The notes under the pieces are model-generated. The model did no database searches and was not told the DNA's origin. It saw only the letters and a program-made list of their open reading frames with translations. Source: a virus. From it: a DNA stretch of 25,986 bases. Shown here one piece after another: positions 1-5,643 of this stretch. The position numbers and the translations under genes were made by a program. Where the stretch lies: IMG/VR virus record IMGVR_UViG_3300028400_000029, positions 1 to 25,986 of that record. One strand, written 5' to 3'. Each line of letters opens with the position of its first letter. Positions within the stretch are counted from its first letter, which is position 1.

Positions 1-185
1 GTGGTGATCGAATAGGTGGTATCTGTCAGATAGGCGCGGCCTTTGTGCAGCATTCCAATGAGAGTCCGATAGCTGAAAAGCTCCGGCCCGGAAAAATGGA
101 AAGACTCGCGCGCATTGCGCCCGTATGCCTGTCCTTGATGCGCCCAAACATGGGCAAGCTCCGAATTCGTGAAAACCGTTCTCAT
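1..185 (-). CDS. Hypothetical phage protein, 5' part only (cut by window edge)
   Basis: Reading leftward from an ATG at 185-183 the frame stays open to the window edge, giving at least 61 residues that begin MRTVFTNSELAHVWAHQ. A good ribosome site, AAAGGAG, sits about seven bases before the ATG, which fixes the start. The segment with AHVWAHQ, followed by aromatic and glycine residues (ESFHFSGPELFSYRT), resembles, from memory, small phage proteins of unknown function that share an 'AHVWAxQ...YFxG...YSY' pattern; I cannot name a family. It is transcribed away from the 869 operon, so 186-868 is a divergent control region. A GACTC (GANTC) site overlaps the ribosome site. Function unknown. Confidence 0.75.
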   Translation of the reverse strand, partial: MRTVFTNSELAHVWAHQGQAYGRNARESFHFSGPELFSYRTLIGMLHKGRAYLTDTTYSIT

Positions 186-260
186 GATTTTGACTCCTTT
201 AGTTTTTCTGTTCAGGCGCGCCGCCTGAATGGCGCGCCATGGGCAATTGCTAGCACGCAT

Positions 261-289
261 TTATTAACAATTTATTAACAGACGTGCAA
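261..289 (-). promoter_or_regulatory. Candidate leftward promoter
   Basis: On the minus strand TTGCAC (289-284) is followed after 17 bases by TAATAA (266-261), a fair match to a sigma-70 promoter. Transcription would start near 254 and run through the leader hairpin into the gene starting at 185. The -10 element lies in the tandem TTTATTAACA repeats, so a protein binding those repeats would control it. Predicted by eye. Confidence 0.4.
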
Positions 290-592
290 GAGCGAAATAC
301 GGTAAACGCCGGGTTAACCGTGATTGCGCAACCCTCTTGACTGGCGCGCCGCGCGCCCGGCGCAATGGCCATTGGCGGAATCCGCGCCGCACCAGGCGCG
401 CCCGCTGGCAAGTAAGACTCACTATGGCGGTATGGCCAGGGCATGGGCATACCGAACCGGAAAATTCGTGGTTAACGGACGTGGTAAACAGGTATGGTTA
501 ACGCCGGAAACGGGCGCGCAAAAACATTTCCGGAATGGCGGCCATGCGCGCCGCCAGACGCGCGACGCCGCGCCAGGCGCATTGCGGGATGG

Positions 593-676
593 CTCTATAC
601 ACGACGGCCGCATTGCGGGCCTCGTTGGGTATCGGTGGCGGGCGGCCCCGGCGGACGCATTGCGGGCCTCGCTGGG
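593..676. repeat. Dispersed repeat, left copy
   Basis: Two copies of GCATTGCGGGCCTCGTTGGG are seen at 610-629 (exact) and 657-676 (one T to C change). A ten-base partial copy lies at 579-588. The 37 bases 593-629 are identical to 5365-5401, so the two intergenic loci share more than the core. The spacer between cores is 27 bases here. No gene covers it convincingly and its role is unknown. Confidence 0.85.
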
Positions 677-868
677 ACTCTGCGCCGCCACGCCCGCCCC
701 CATGGACGCCCGCCCGCGCGTCGCGCCGAACCGTCTTGACCAGCGCCGCCAGCATCGGCGGAGAAGAAAAATCGTAATTCGATAAAATTGTTGCCACGGC
801 GTTAATCATTTGTTAGGAAATGTGCATTATCTGTGGAAACACCACAGACGAAACAAGGGAGAAAGAAG

Positions 869-1858
869 ATGCTTCGTGACGATGTTCGCTTTTACATCGA
901 GGAGATTCTGGCTGAAGAAAACCAGTTTGGTTTTCGCCTGCCGGGCGATATTGGATACAAGTATCAGCAGGCCATTTCGGCGCTCTTTCCCGGCCTCATT
1001 TCCGGGATTGTGGCCAAGGTGCCGCCCGGCATGACGTGGGAAGAGTATTCGGACAAGCACGGCCAGCCTTGCGTTGTCCGGCGTATCTGGCAGCACGCCG
1101 CCGAAGGGAGCAGCAGCGCCAGGACGGCGGCGTCGATCATTGCCGTCTATGCCGAACCGATGACACACGGCGCGGCCCTCAACACGGCTGAAATGGCACT
1201 GAAAAGCGTCGAAGAGCTCTACAAGACGGCGAGCAGCGAGTTGAACCGCCAGTATTGGCGCGACGCCATGAAGCTGCTCCAGCACATTGTGGCGAACGTG
1301 CATCTTGCCGCCGCCCACAAGGGCGTGGCCACCCCCGACCACAAGATGGCGGGCGTCTATCACAACGTCACGGCATTCATGCGCCTGCGTGGGCTGGCCG
1401 GGCTGAACGCCCTGGAGCAGGCCGTTCTCATTGCGGGCGGCCCGAACGCCTTGAGCGCCGCCTACGGAGCGGATGAATCGAATCCGGAAAATGAAAACCC
1501 GGAAATGAAATCCGCCGAATCGAAAAGCGAAAAACGAAAAGCCCGAATCGAAAAGCCCGAATCGAAATCCGGCAAATCGAAAAGCCGCCACGGCAAAGCC
1601 AAAGAGGAAAAGCCCGAAATGGCGCACGTCGAGATGGTGCTGTCCACTGTCGAGACACGCTGGCACACGATGGCGCTGGAGATGCCCGCCGCCATGGCGG
1701 CGGATAATGACGCCCTGCAAGAGGCCGTCGAGGCCGTGTGGGCGAATGAAGACAACCCGCCCGCTGGCGTGATTGTCCGCGCCTTCGAGGCGGACACGAA
1801 CATGGAAGTGACCGGCGGCCCGGAAATCGAGGAGAAGGAAATCTACAATGCGGAATGA
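869..1858 (+). CDS. Hypothetical protein with Lys/Ser/Glu-rich linker
   Basis: A 329-residue protein of unknown function. I chose the ATG at 869 because GGGAGAAAGAAG lies directly before it; a GTG at 833 would add 12 residues but has no ribosome site. Residues 1-200 look like a folded, helical domain with no motif I recognise. Residues about 203-250 form a low-complexity linker built from repeats such as ESKSEKRKARIEKPESKS, followed by a helical C-terminal part (251-329) with an acidic tail. The DNA of the linker shares 22 identical bases with the region just before the dCMP deaminase gene (1566-1587 and 6321-6342) and contains five GAATC sites. It is the first gene of the rightward operon, overlapping the next gene by 11 bases. 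Confidence 0.8.
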   Translation: MLRDDVRFYIEEILAEENQFGFRLPGDIGYKYQQAISALFPGLISGIVAKVPPGMTWEEYSDKHGQPCVVRRIWQHAAEGSSSARTAASIIAVYAEPMTHGAALNTAEMALKSVEELYKTASSELNRQYWRDAMKLLQHIVANVHLAAAHKGVATPDHKMAGVYHNVTAFMRLRGLAGLNALEQAVLIAGGPNALSAAYGADESNPENENPEMKSAESKSEKRKARIEKPESKSGKSKSRHGKAKEEKPEMAHVEMVLSTVETRWHTMALEMPAAMAADNDALQEAVEAVWANEDNPPAGVIVRAFEADTNMEVTGGPEIEEKEIYNAE

Positions 1859-2135
1859 CGAAAAGCAAAAGCTGATTTTGTGCCGGATCGTCATGACCGG
1901 CGCGAAAAGAGGGCAAGCGGTGGCCTATAGCACCGCACACGGCGGCCTTCTCTTTGTCCGCTATGGGGACGGCTCCGAAGGAACGGAAACGCTCCCCTTG
2001 GCCCTCAAAATCAGCCGCAAGCCGCGCACGGCCAGGGAGCGCGAGAAGTGCCGCGTGCTGGCCGAAGCTGTTGGCGGAAAGACCGTCACGGCAAAAACGT
2101 TCAGGAAAATCGTCGAGAAGGAAATCGGGAAATGA
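1848..2135 (+). CDS. Small basic hypothetical protein
   Basis: A 95-residue protein starting at the ATG at 1848, behind GGAGAAGG, overlapping the end of the previous gene by 11 bases. It ends at a TGA that overlaps the next ATG (ATGA at 2132-2135), so translation is probably coupled. The N-terminal half has beta-like segments (KLILCRIV, GGLLFVRYGDG). The C-terminal half is basic and helical (KISRKPRTAREREKCRVLAE...), which could bind nucleic acid, but that is only a composition argument. No family recognised. Confidence 0.75.
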   Translation: MRNDEKQKLILCRIVMTGAKRGQAVAYSTAHGGLLFVRYGDGSEGTETLPLALKISRKPRTAREREKCRVLAEAVGGKTVTAKTFRKIVEKEIGK

Positions 2136-2905
2136 AAACGCTCAAAACGAAAAGCTACACTGAATATCGCCGCATGGGATATCCCGCCGCGAGGGCGTGG
2201 GAAATGGCCGGAAAGAAGCGTCCCGGCCTTTGGGATGGCCGTGCGTGGTGGATGAATCCACACGACAAGGTGGGCCGGTCAACCAACGTCCCGTCTATCA
2301 TTCACCTGCCGAAAGGTAACCCCATGATCCGGCACATCCATGAAGACGGCACCGGCTGGTATGCCGACGCATTTTGCGACGAAACCTATACCGGCGCGGC
2401 CTTCCAGATGGCCGGGCGGTGGTGGAAGGACTCCGGGGACGCCCTCTATTTCCCCGGATACATCGAGGCCAATGGTGGCTATGCGGTCATTGATCTGTCT
2501 CGCCCCTTCTACGGTGGGCGCGACATGTTCGGAGATGATGAAGAGCGCGACAAGTGCATCCGCACCGGGGCGCGCATGGCCCGCGAGGCCGCCGAAGAAG
2601 CGCGCGAGTATGATGAGCTGTGGCAGTCCGGGGCGCGCACGGCGCACAAGGCAAACAAACTGATTGAAAAACGCCGCCAGCTTTTCGCCCTGCAACAGGT
2701 GCCGCACGGCAAAGCCCTGGACGATCTGGTCACCGAGCTGAAAGAGCGGATCGAAGAAATGGAGGAAGAAATCCGCGAGGCGTTCGAGGGCGTGTGCGAC
2801 GCATATATAGAAAATGCGTGGGAAGCGTTCCGCAACGGATTCGAAGCCGAGGCCAGCCGTGAGGCCGCCAAGGAATGGCTGGGTGAAGAGGAAAAAGCGG
2901 CATGA
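2132..2905 (+). CDS. Hypothetical protein with acidic coiled coil
   Basis: A 257-residue protein. The ATG at 2132 overlaps the preceding TGA and replaces a longer open frame that lacks a ribosome site. Residues 10-30 (EYRRMGYPAARAWEMAGKKR) resemble a short helical element seen at the start of many small phage proteins. Residues 67-130 are rich in aromatic residues and glycine and may form a beta domain. Residues 140-250 are strongly charged and helical, with a likely coiled coil near 195-220 (DLVTELKERIEEMEEEIRE). No catalytic motif is visible and no family is recognised. Coupled to its neighbours by ATGA overlaps at both ends. Confidence 0.8.
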   Translation: MKTLKTKSYTEYRRMGYPAARAWEMAGKKRPGLWDGRAWWMNPHDKVGRSTNVPSIIHLPKGNPMIRHIHEDGTGWYADAFCDETYTGAAFQMAGRWWKDSGDALYFPGYIEANGGYAVIDLSRPFYGGRDMFGDDEERDKCIRTGARMAREAAEEAREYDELWQSGARTAHKANKLIEKRRQLFALQQVPHGKALDDLVTELKERIEEMEEEIREAFEGVCDAYIENAWEAFRNGFEAEASREAAKEWLGEEEKAA

Positions 2906-3414
2906 TTTTCCTTTGCACAACATACGACTATCCAGACGATATTACCATCGTCGAGTCCTTCATGCCAGGGCACAACCCGGCGTGGAAGGTGAACGGCGAG
3001 GCTACGCCGCTGCAACCCGCCGCGTCCATCGAGGGCAATCTGAAATGGGCCGGATGGGGCCGCCTCAAGCGGTGCCGCGACGGGCATGACACGCGCCAAA
3101 TCGTGGCCGATCTGGAAATGGTGGAAACGCTGGCGAACCGAACAGACCAGGACATGCTTGGCCCGCTGAATCGCGAGGCGCTTGACGATTGTATCATTGT
3201 CCTGCCGCTGGAAGAGCTGCGGGAATGGCATGATGATCTGCCGTTCCCGCCGCTGGTGGCGGGGCGATGGGCGCGCGCCTTGGAGAACGCCGCCAGACGG
3301 GCCATTTCCGCCGCGCGCCGGGACGCATGGCGGGCCTGTCGGACGGCCCTGGGCGATGCTTACCGGGCGCTTGATCGCGCCATTGAGCAAACGGAAAAGG
3401 CGCTAGGGCTTTGA
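2902..3414 (+). CDS. Hypothetical protein
   Basis: A 170-residue protein beginning MIFLCTTYDYPDD; the ATG at 2902 overlaps the stop of the gene before. The middle contains LDDCIIVLPLEELREWHDDL. The C-terminus (residues 112-170) is an alanine/arginine-rich helix (ARRAISAARRDAWRACRTAL) that could bind nucleic acid or form a coil. No family recognised. The stop codon lies within TTGACA (3411-3416), immediately before the first copy of the duplicated leader, so this gene probably ends the first part of the operon. Confidence 0.75.
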   Translation: MIFLCTTYDYPDDITIVESFMPGHNPAWKVNGEATPLQPAASIEGNLKWAGWGRLKRCRDGHDTRQIVADLEMVETLANRTDQDMLGPLNREALDDCIIVLPLEELREWHDDLPFPPLVAGRWARALENAARRAISAARRDAWRACRTALGDAYRALDRAIEQTEKALGL

Positions 3415-3464
3415 CACCCTAATGAGTCTGAATCACTAAAAGCGAGGACAAAAAGAATGGCAAA
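3411..3464 (+). promoter_or_regulatory. Duplicated leader, copy 1, with paired GANTC sites
   Basis: Bases 3424-3464 match 4598-4638 at 40 of 41 positions, from GAGTCTGAATCACTAAAAGC through the ribosome site GAGGAC into the first codons (ATGGCAAA). Each copy has two GANTC sites one base apart (here GAGTC 3424-3428 and GAATC 3430-3434) inside an imperfect palindrome. A perfect TTGACA (3411-3416) lies upstream in this copy only. The best -10 candidates are weak (CACTAA or ACTAAA) and would place the transcription start on the ribosome site. An operator or translational leader is therefore as likely as a promoter. Confidence 0.6.
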
Positions 3465-4128
3465 GATTGTTATCCCCAAATTCTGGACTGGCATGTTCGA
3501 CTGGCGGGAGCGCCGCCAGATCGACAAAATCCGGCAAGATCGCGCCGCCTTGGCGGCGTATATCGAAGAGTGGGAAGCGAGGTGCGCCAGGCGGGCGCGT
3601 GAAAACGCGGTCACGCGAATCCCGTGGACGCATATCGTCTGGAGGCCCTCATGGCTCCGCGACTATGACGGCACCACCACGTGGTGGTGGCTCATGGGGC
3701 CGAATGCGGCGGCGTTTGATCGCCGCGACAAGATGGACATGGACAAGGCGCTCCGGGCGCGTTTCATTCGCGGCGAGCCGTGGCAGGCCGCCGCGGAATG
3801 GATAAGCTATAAGCCGCTCCGGCAGATGCTGGCGGCGTCATGGCAGCATCTGGACGACATTGCCGCCCGGTTGGCCACCTGCCACCTTACGGCACGCGAT
3901 GTGCATGACGATCGCGTGTCAACGTGGGCGCGCCGGGAGCATTTCGGGAAATGGGTCATGGAGCCCCCCGAAACATATCGTGATCTTGCCTGCGACCTGT
4001 CCGACGCCCTGTTTTCCGGGCCGCTGGCCCTGGACAGGGACGATCCGCTGTGGGCGTTCACCGGCCCCGAAGGCCCCGCGCAGGACACGCCGGGGCAAGA
4101 GGAAGCCGCCCCCGGAGAAATGGCATGA
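3457..4128 (+). CDS. Hypothetical protein with Trp-rich centre
   Basis: A 223-residue protein starting MAKIVIPKFWTGMFDW behind GAGGACAAAAAGA in the duplicated leader. The N-terminal 50 residues are basic and helical. Residues 55-80 are unusually tryptophan-rich (PWTHIVWRPSWLRDYDG then TWWWLMG). The tail (about 205-223) is Pro/Gly/Glu-rich and probably disordered. It overlaps the next gene by ATGA at 4125-4128. No hydrophobic stretch is long enough to be a clear membrane segment. No family recognised. Confidence 0.75.
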   Translation: MAKIVIPKFWTGMFDWRERRQIDKIRQDRAALAAYIEEWEARCARRARENAVTRIPWTHIVWRPSWLRDYDGTTTWWWLMGPNAAAFDRRDKMDMDKALRARFIRGEPWQAAAEWISYKPLRQMLAASWQHLDDIAARLATCHLTARDVHDDRVSTWARREHFGKWVMEPPETYRDLACDLSDALFSGPLALDRDDPLWAFTGPEGPAQDTPGQEEAAPGEMA

Positions 4129-4613
4129 GTCAATATCCCGTCATGTTCTATGCGTCTGCCAGCGGGGAGATCGTTCCAGCTGGCGAGACAGATCAGGCGC
4201 TGGCGTGGGGCCAGTCCGGGCGGCTCATGGACTGGCGGACAAAGGGCGGGGAGCCCCTGGAGCCGGTGGGAATGTTCTTTCCGGCTCAATTGGAATACGC
4301 GCCATTCCGGCATGAATGCCGCCACGCCGTGCGCCGGGCGAAAGAGCAGCGCGCCGCAAGGCTTCGCGTATTGCGCAATCGTGAGGCGGCGGCACGCGCG
4401 CTATGGGCAACGCTGGACACGCGCACCACGGGATGCGCCACGGCGGCGGAGCGGTTCGCCGTGCTGCGTGACGTGCTGGTCTATGGCGTCCCCGTGAGCC
4501 AGGCGGCGGAGCGTCACCGCCCGGAATCCGCCGCGCCTGAAACGTGGGCGCGCGACATGCGCCGTTTCATTCAGCGGCTCCGCGAGGGGGGCTTGGTGAG
4601 TCAGAATCACTAA
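4125..4613 (+). CDS. Hypothetical protein with HTH-like C-terminus (possible KorA/TrfB-like)
   Basis: A 162-residue protein whose ATG overlaps the previous stop. Residues about 112-150 (AVLRDVLVYGVPVSQAAERH then WARDMRRFIQRL) have the spacing of a helix-turn-helix. They recall the KorA/TrfB pattern 'ARxVLVxGxxxxxAA...V...V.RV', in which the segment after GVPVSQAAE would be the turn and recognition helix. This is a by-eye resemblance only. The last residues, VSQNH, and the stop codon are supplied by copy 2 of the duplicated leader, which suggests the leader was inserted or duplicated into the end of this gene. If it is a DNA-binding regulator, the adjacent palindromic leaders are natural targets. 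Confidence 0.75.
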   Translation: MSQYPVMFYASASGEIVPAGETDQALAWGQSGRLMDWRTKGGEPLEPVGMFFPAQLEYAPFRHECRHAVRRAKEQRAARLRVLRNREAAARALWATLDTRTTGCATAAERFAVLRDVLVYGVPVSQAAERHRPESAAPETWARDMRRFIQRLREGGLVSQNH

Positions 4614-4638
4614 AAGCGAGGACAAAAAGAATGGCAAA
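4598..4638 (+). promoter_or_regulatory. Duplicated leader, copy 2, with paired GANTC sites
   Basis: Second copy of the 41-base leader, differing from copy 1 at one base. GAGTC (4598-4602) and GAATC (4604-4608) lie in GTGAGTCAGAATCAC, an imperfect palindrome in which six of seven base pairs match about the centre. It carries the ribosome site GAGGAC and start codon of the next gene. It overlaps the 3' end of the gene before, and no TTGACA is present here. Confidence 0.65.
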
Positions 4639-4915
4639 ACCGATCATCAGTTACGCTTTGCATGTTTATGCGCCTGGCAAAGCGCCGCGAACGTTCATCA
4701 TTGGCGCGCGCGGCTGGTCTGCGCGAGATGGTGGCCGCCGCCTCTATCTGGAAGGGCGGTTTTATGGGCGCGACGTGAGCGACGCCTGTTACAGCCCGAT
4801 CCGGGCGGCGGAAATGCTTGCCGGATATGCGCCCAAACAGGTGATTTATACGCTGGCGTCGGATGTGAAAACACGCAAGATGTTCAGGGCGTTCAGCGCC
4901 CCTGTGGTGCGATGA
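4631..4915 (+). CDS. Small hypothetical protein
   Basis: A 94-residue protein starting MAKPIISYALHVYAPGKAPR at the ATG supplied by the duplicated leader; a longer open frame from 4544 has no support. It appears to be a small alpha/beta domain: strands at YALHVYA and TFIIGARG, an extended RLYLEGRFYG, and a helix SPIRAAEMLAG. No family recognised. Its TGA overlaps the ATG of a 38-codon membrane ORF at 4912. Confidence 0.75.
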   Translation: MAKPIISYALHVYAPGKAPRTFIIGARGWSARDGGRRLYLEGRFYGRDVSDACYSPIRAAEMLAGYAPKQVIYTLASDVKTRKMFRAFSAPVVR

Positions 4916-5028
4916 AACGCCTTGCCGCCATAATAGGCGCAGCGGTGCTGGCCGCCATATTCTGGCGGGACTGGACAACGCTTCTCGCCGCCGCCGCCGT
5001 AGGGGCGCTTTTGATCCCCCTGCTGTGA
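4912..5028 (+). CDS. 38-residue hydrophobic membrane microprotein
   Basis: An ATG at 4912 overlapping the preceding TGA (ATGA) opens a 38-codon frame, MKRLAAIIGAAVLAAIFW followed by RDWTTLLAAAAVGALLIPLL, ending TGA at 5026-5028. Two hydrophobic stretches (about residues 4-18 and 22-38) separated by a charged RDW turn make a helical hairpin or one long membrane segment, with positive residues at the N-terminus. The overlap spacing is the same as throughout the operon, which supports translation. It is the last gene before a terminator. A role as a small membrane effector or holin-like peptide is possible but unproven. Confidence 0.6.
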   Translation: MKRLAAIIGAAVLAAIFWRDWTTLLAAAAVGALLIPLL

Positions 5029-5035
5029 CGAAATG

Positions 5036-5070
5036 AAAAACCGTCTGGCGGAAAGGCCAGGCGGCTTTTC
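5036..5070. terminator. Bidirectional terminator
   Basis: CCGTCTGGC (5041-5049) pairs with GCCAGGCGG (5056-5064) across a six-base loop. It is followed by CTTTTC on the plus strand and, read leftward, by five T (5040-5036). It closes the 869-5028 operon rightward and would end a leftward transcript started near 5141. Confidence 0.8.
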
Positions 5071-5141
5071 CGCGCCCCCAAAGCTACGGGAAAGGCGGCC
5101 AGCCCCGCAAGACTGACCGCCTTTGACCTTACCACCCGGAT
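5036..5141 (-). ncRNA. Candidate leftward small RNA, about 105 nt
   Basis: On the minus strand TTGACA (5177-5172), an 18-base spacer and TATTGT (5153-5148) make a reasonable promoter with a start near 5141. The transcript would contain a perfect eight-pair stem (5117-5124 with 5091-5098) and finish at the bidirectional terminator hairpin and T-run at 5064-5036. No open frame with a ribosome site lies inside, so a non-coding RNA is the simplest reading. It is antisense to nothing annotated. Confidence 0.4.
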
Positions 5142-5185
5142 GCGCCCACAATAAGCCGCGAGGCGGCGGCCTGTCAACGTGATCT

Positions 5186-5226
5186 GCCCTTGTCGCAATA
5201 CCACAGCCTGCGGCAAGGGCTTTTTG
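5186..5226 (+). terminator. Rho-independent terminator
   Basis: GCCCTTGTCGC (5186-5196) pairs with GCGGCAAGGGC (5210-5220), eleven pairs with one G-T, followed by TTTTT. No gene ends directly before it; it may be a back-up terminator for the 869-5028 operon. Confidence 0.75.
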
Positions 5227-5241
5227 CTTGCGGCCAGGGCC

Positions 5242-5339
5242 TTGACAAGCCTGCCCGCCCCGTGGCATTCTCCAGATGCGTTTTCATGTGGGTTTCCCCC
5301 TATCTCGACTGGCCCGGCCTTGCGCCGGGCTTTTCTTTT
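5242..5339 (+). ncRNA. Candidate short transcription unit 1
   Basis: TTGACA at 5242-5247 is followed after 18 bases by CATTCT (5266-5271), a weak -10. Only about 60 bases later comes a terminator: GCCCGGC (5312-5318), loop CTTGC, GCCGGGC (5324-5330), then TTTTCTTTT. Nothing coding fits between. The same layout recurs at 5529-5634 with an almost identical terminator. Confidence 0.35.
5312..5339 (+). terminator. Rho-independent terminator
   Basis: Seven G-C pairs, GCCCGGC (5312-5318) and GCCGGGC (5324-5330), with loop CTTGC and a TTTTCTTTT tail. The same stem and loop recur at 5607-5625. Confidence 0.8.
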
Positions 5340-5364
5340 GTCCGGCTTTCGCTTTGGCGGATCC

Positions 5365-5508
5365 CTCTATACACGACGGCCGCATTGCGGGCCTCGTTGG
5401 GACTCGACGCCACCAAACAGCCGCATTGCGGGCCTCGTTGGGCATCGGCAACGACGCATTGCGGGCCTCGTTGGGCATCGGCAACGACGCATTGCGGGCC
5501 TCGTTGGG
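5365..5508. repeat. Dispersed repeat, right copy: four 20-bp cores
   Basis: Four exact copies of GCATTGCGGGCCTCGTTGGG lie at 5382-5401, 5423-5442, 5456-5475 and 5489-5508. Copies 2 to 4 recur every 33 bases with identical 13-base spacers; the first spacer is 21 bases. The 33-base unit contains TCGTTG and CAACGA arms around GGCATCGG, a possible small hairpin. Bases 5365-5401 are identical to 593-629. Spacers are not unique, so it is not a CRISPR array; iterons, a partition-like site or a small mobile repeat are options. Confidence 0.9.
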
Positions 5509-5528
5509 ACTCGACGCTCGGAAGGCGC

Positions 5529-5634
5529 TTGACAGGCCCGTCCGTGCGTGGCACACTGGCCTTGCGATTGATTCAGGATGACTCCTTTGGACTGAACCTC
5601 CGACTTGCCCGGCCTTGCGCCGGGCATTTCTTTT
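5529..5634 (+). ncRNA. Candidate short transcription unit 2
   Basis: TTGACA (5529-5534), 17 bases, CACACT (5552-5557, weak -10), then about 45 bases to a terminator hairpin at 5607-5625 (GCCCGGC, loop CTTGC, GCCGGGC) with ATTTCTTTT. The sequence around the -10 (GTGGCACACT) resembles that of unit 1 (GTGGCATTCT), as if the units are related. Two GANTC sites (5570-5574, 5580-5584) lie inside. Confidence 0.35.
5607..5634 (+). terminator. Rho-independent terminator
   Basis: GCCCGGC (5607-5613), loop CTTGC, GCCGGGC (5619-5625), tail ATTTCTTTT. Stem and loop are identical to the terminator at 5312-5330. Confidence 0.75.
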
Positions 5635-5643
5635 CCGGCGGGC

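Larger units (their letters stand above)
186..868. promoter_or_regulatory. Divergent control region, possible origin
   Basis: No convincing gene is seen in these 683 bases between divergent genes. They hold a hairpin (TTCAGGC at 211-217 with GCCTGAA at 223-229) just before the leftward gene's ribosome site. GGCGCGCC palindromes lie at 215, 231, 343 and 395, and TTTATTAACA is repeated in tandem at 260-269 and 271-280. TTAAC-type motifs occur at 313, 471 and 497, including TGGTTAACG twice (469-477 and 495-503). A TGTGGAAAC near 832 matches a DnaA box at seven of nine positions. The cluster of AT-rich repeats in a GC-rich genome fits an operator or replication origin, but nothing proves either. 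Open frames across 324-785 lack good ribosome sites and run through the dispersed repeat, so I do not call them. Confidence 0.5.

Noticed and set aside
324-785. A 153-codon rightward frame in the left control region
   Set aside because: It starts at a TTG with no ribosome site, crosses the dispersed repeat and has no recognisable domain; a shorter start at 432 is also weakly supported.
827-1894. A 355-codon leftward frame opposite the 869 gene
   Set aside because: It is a shadow: the product is a mirror of the rightward low-complexity linker (Phe/Arg-rich), with no ribosome site and no neighbours on that strand.
5382-5508. A short CRISPR array
   Set aside because: The 20-base cores are regular, but two of three spacers are identical and very short (13 bases), and no cas gene is near.
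5550-5570. A sigma-54 promoter (TGGCAC ... TTGC)
   Set aside because: The spacing between the GG and GC elements is 12 bases instead of 10, and the same stretch reads as the -10 side of a TTGACA unit.
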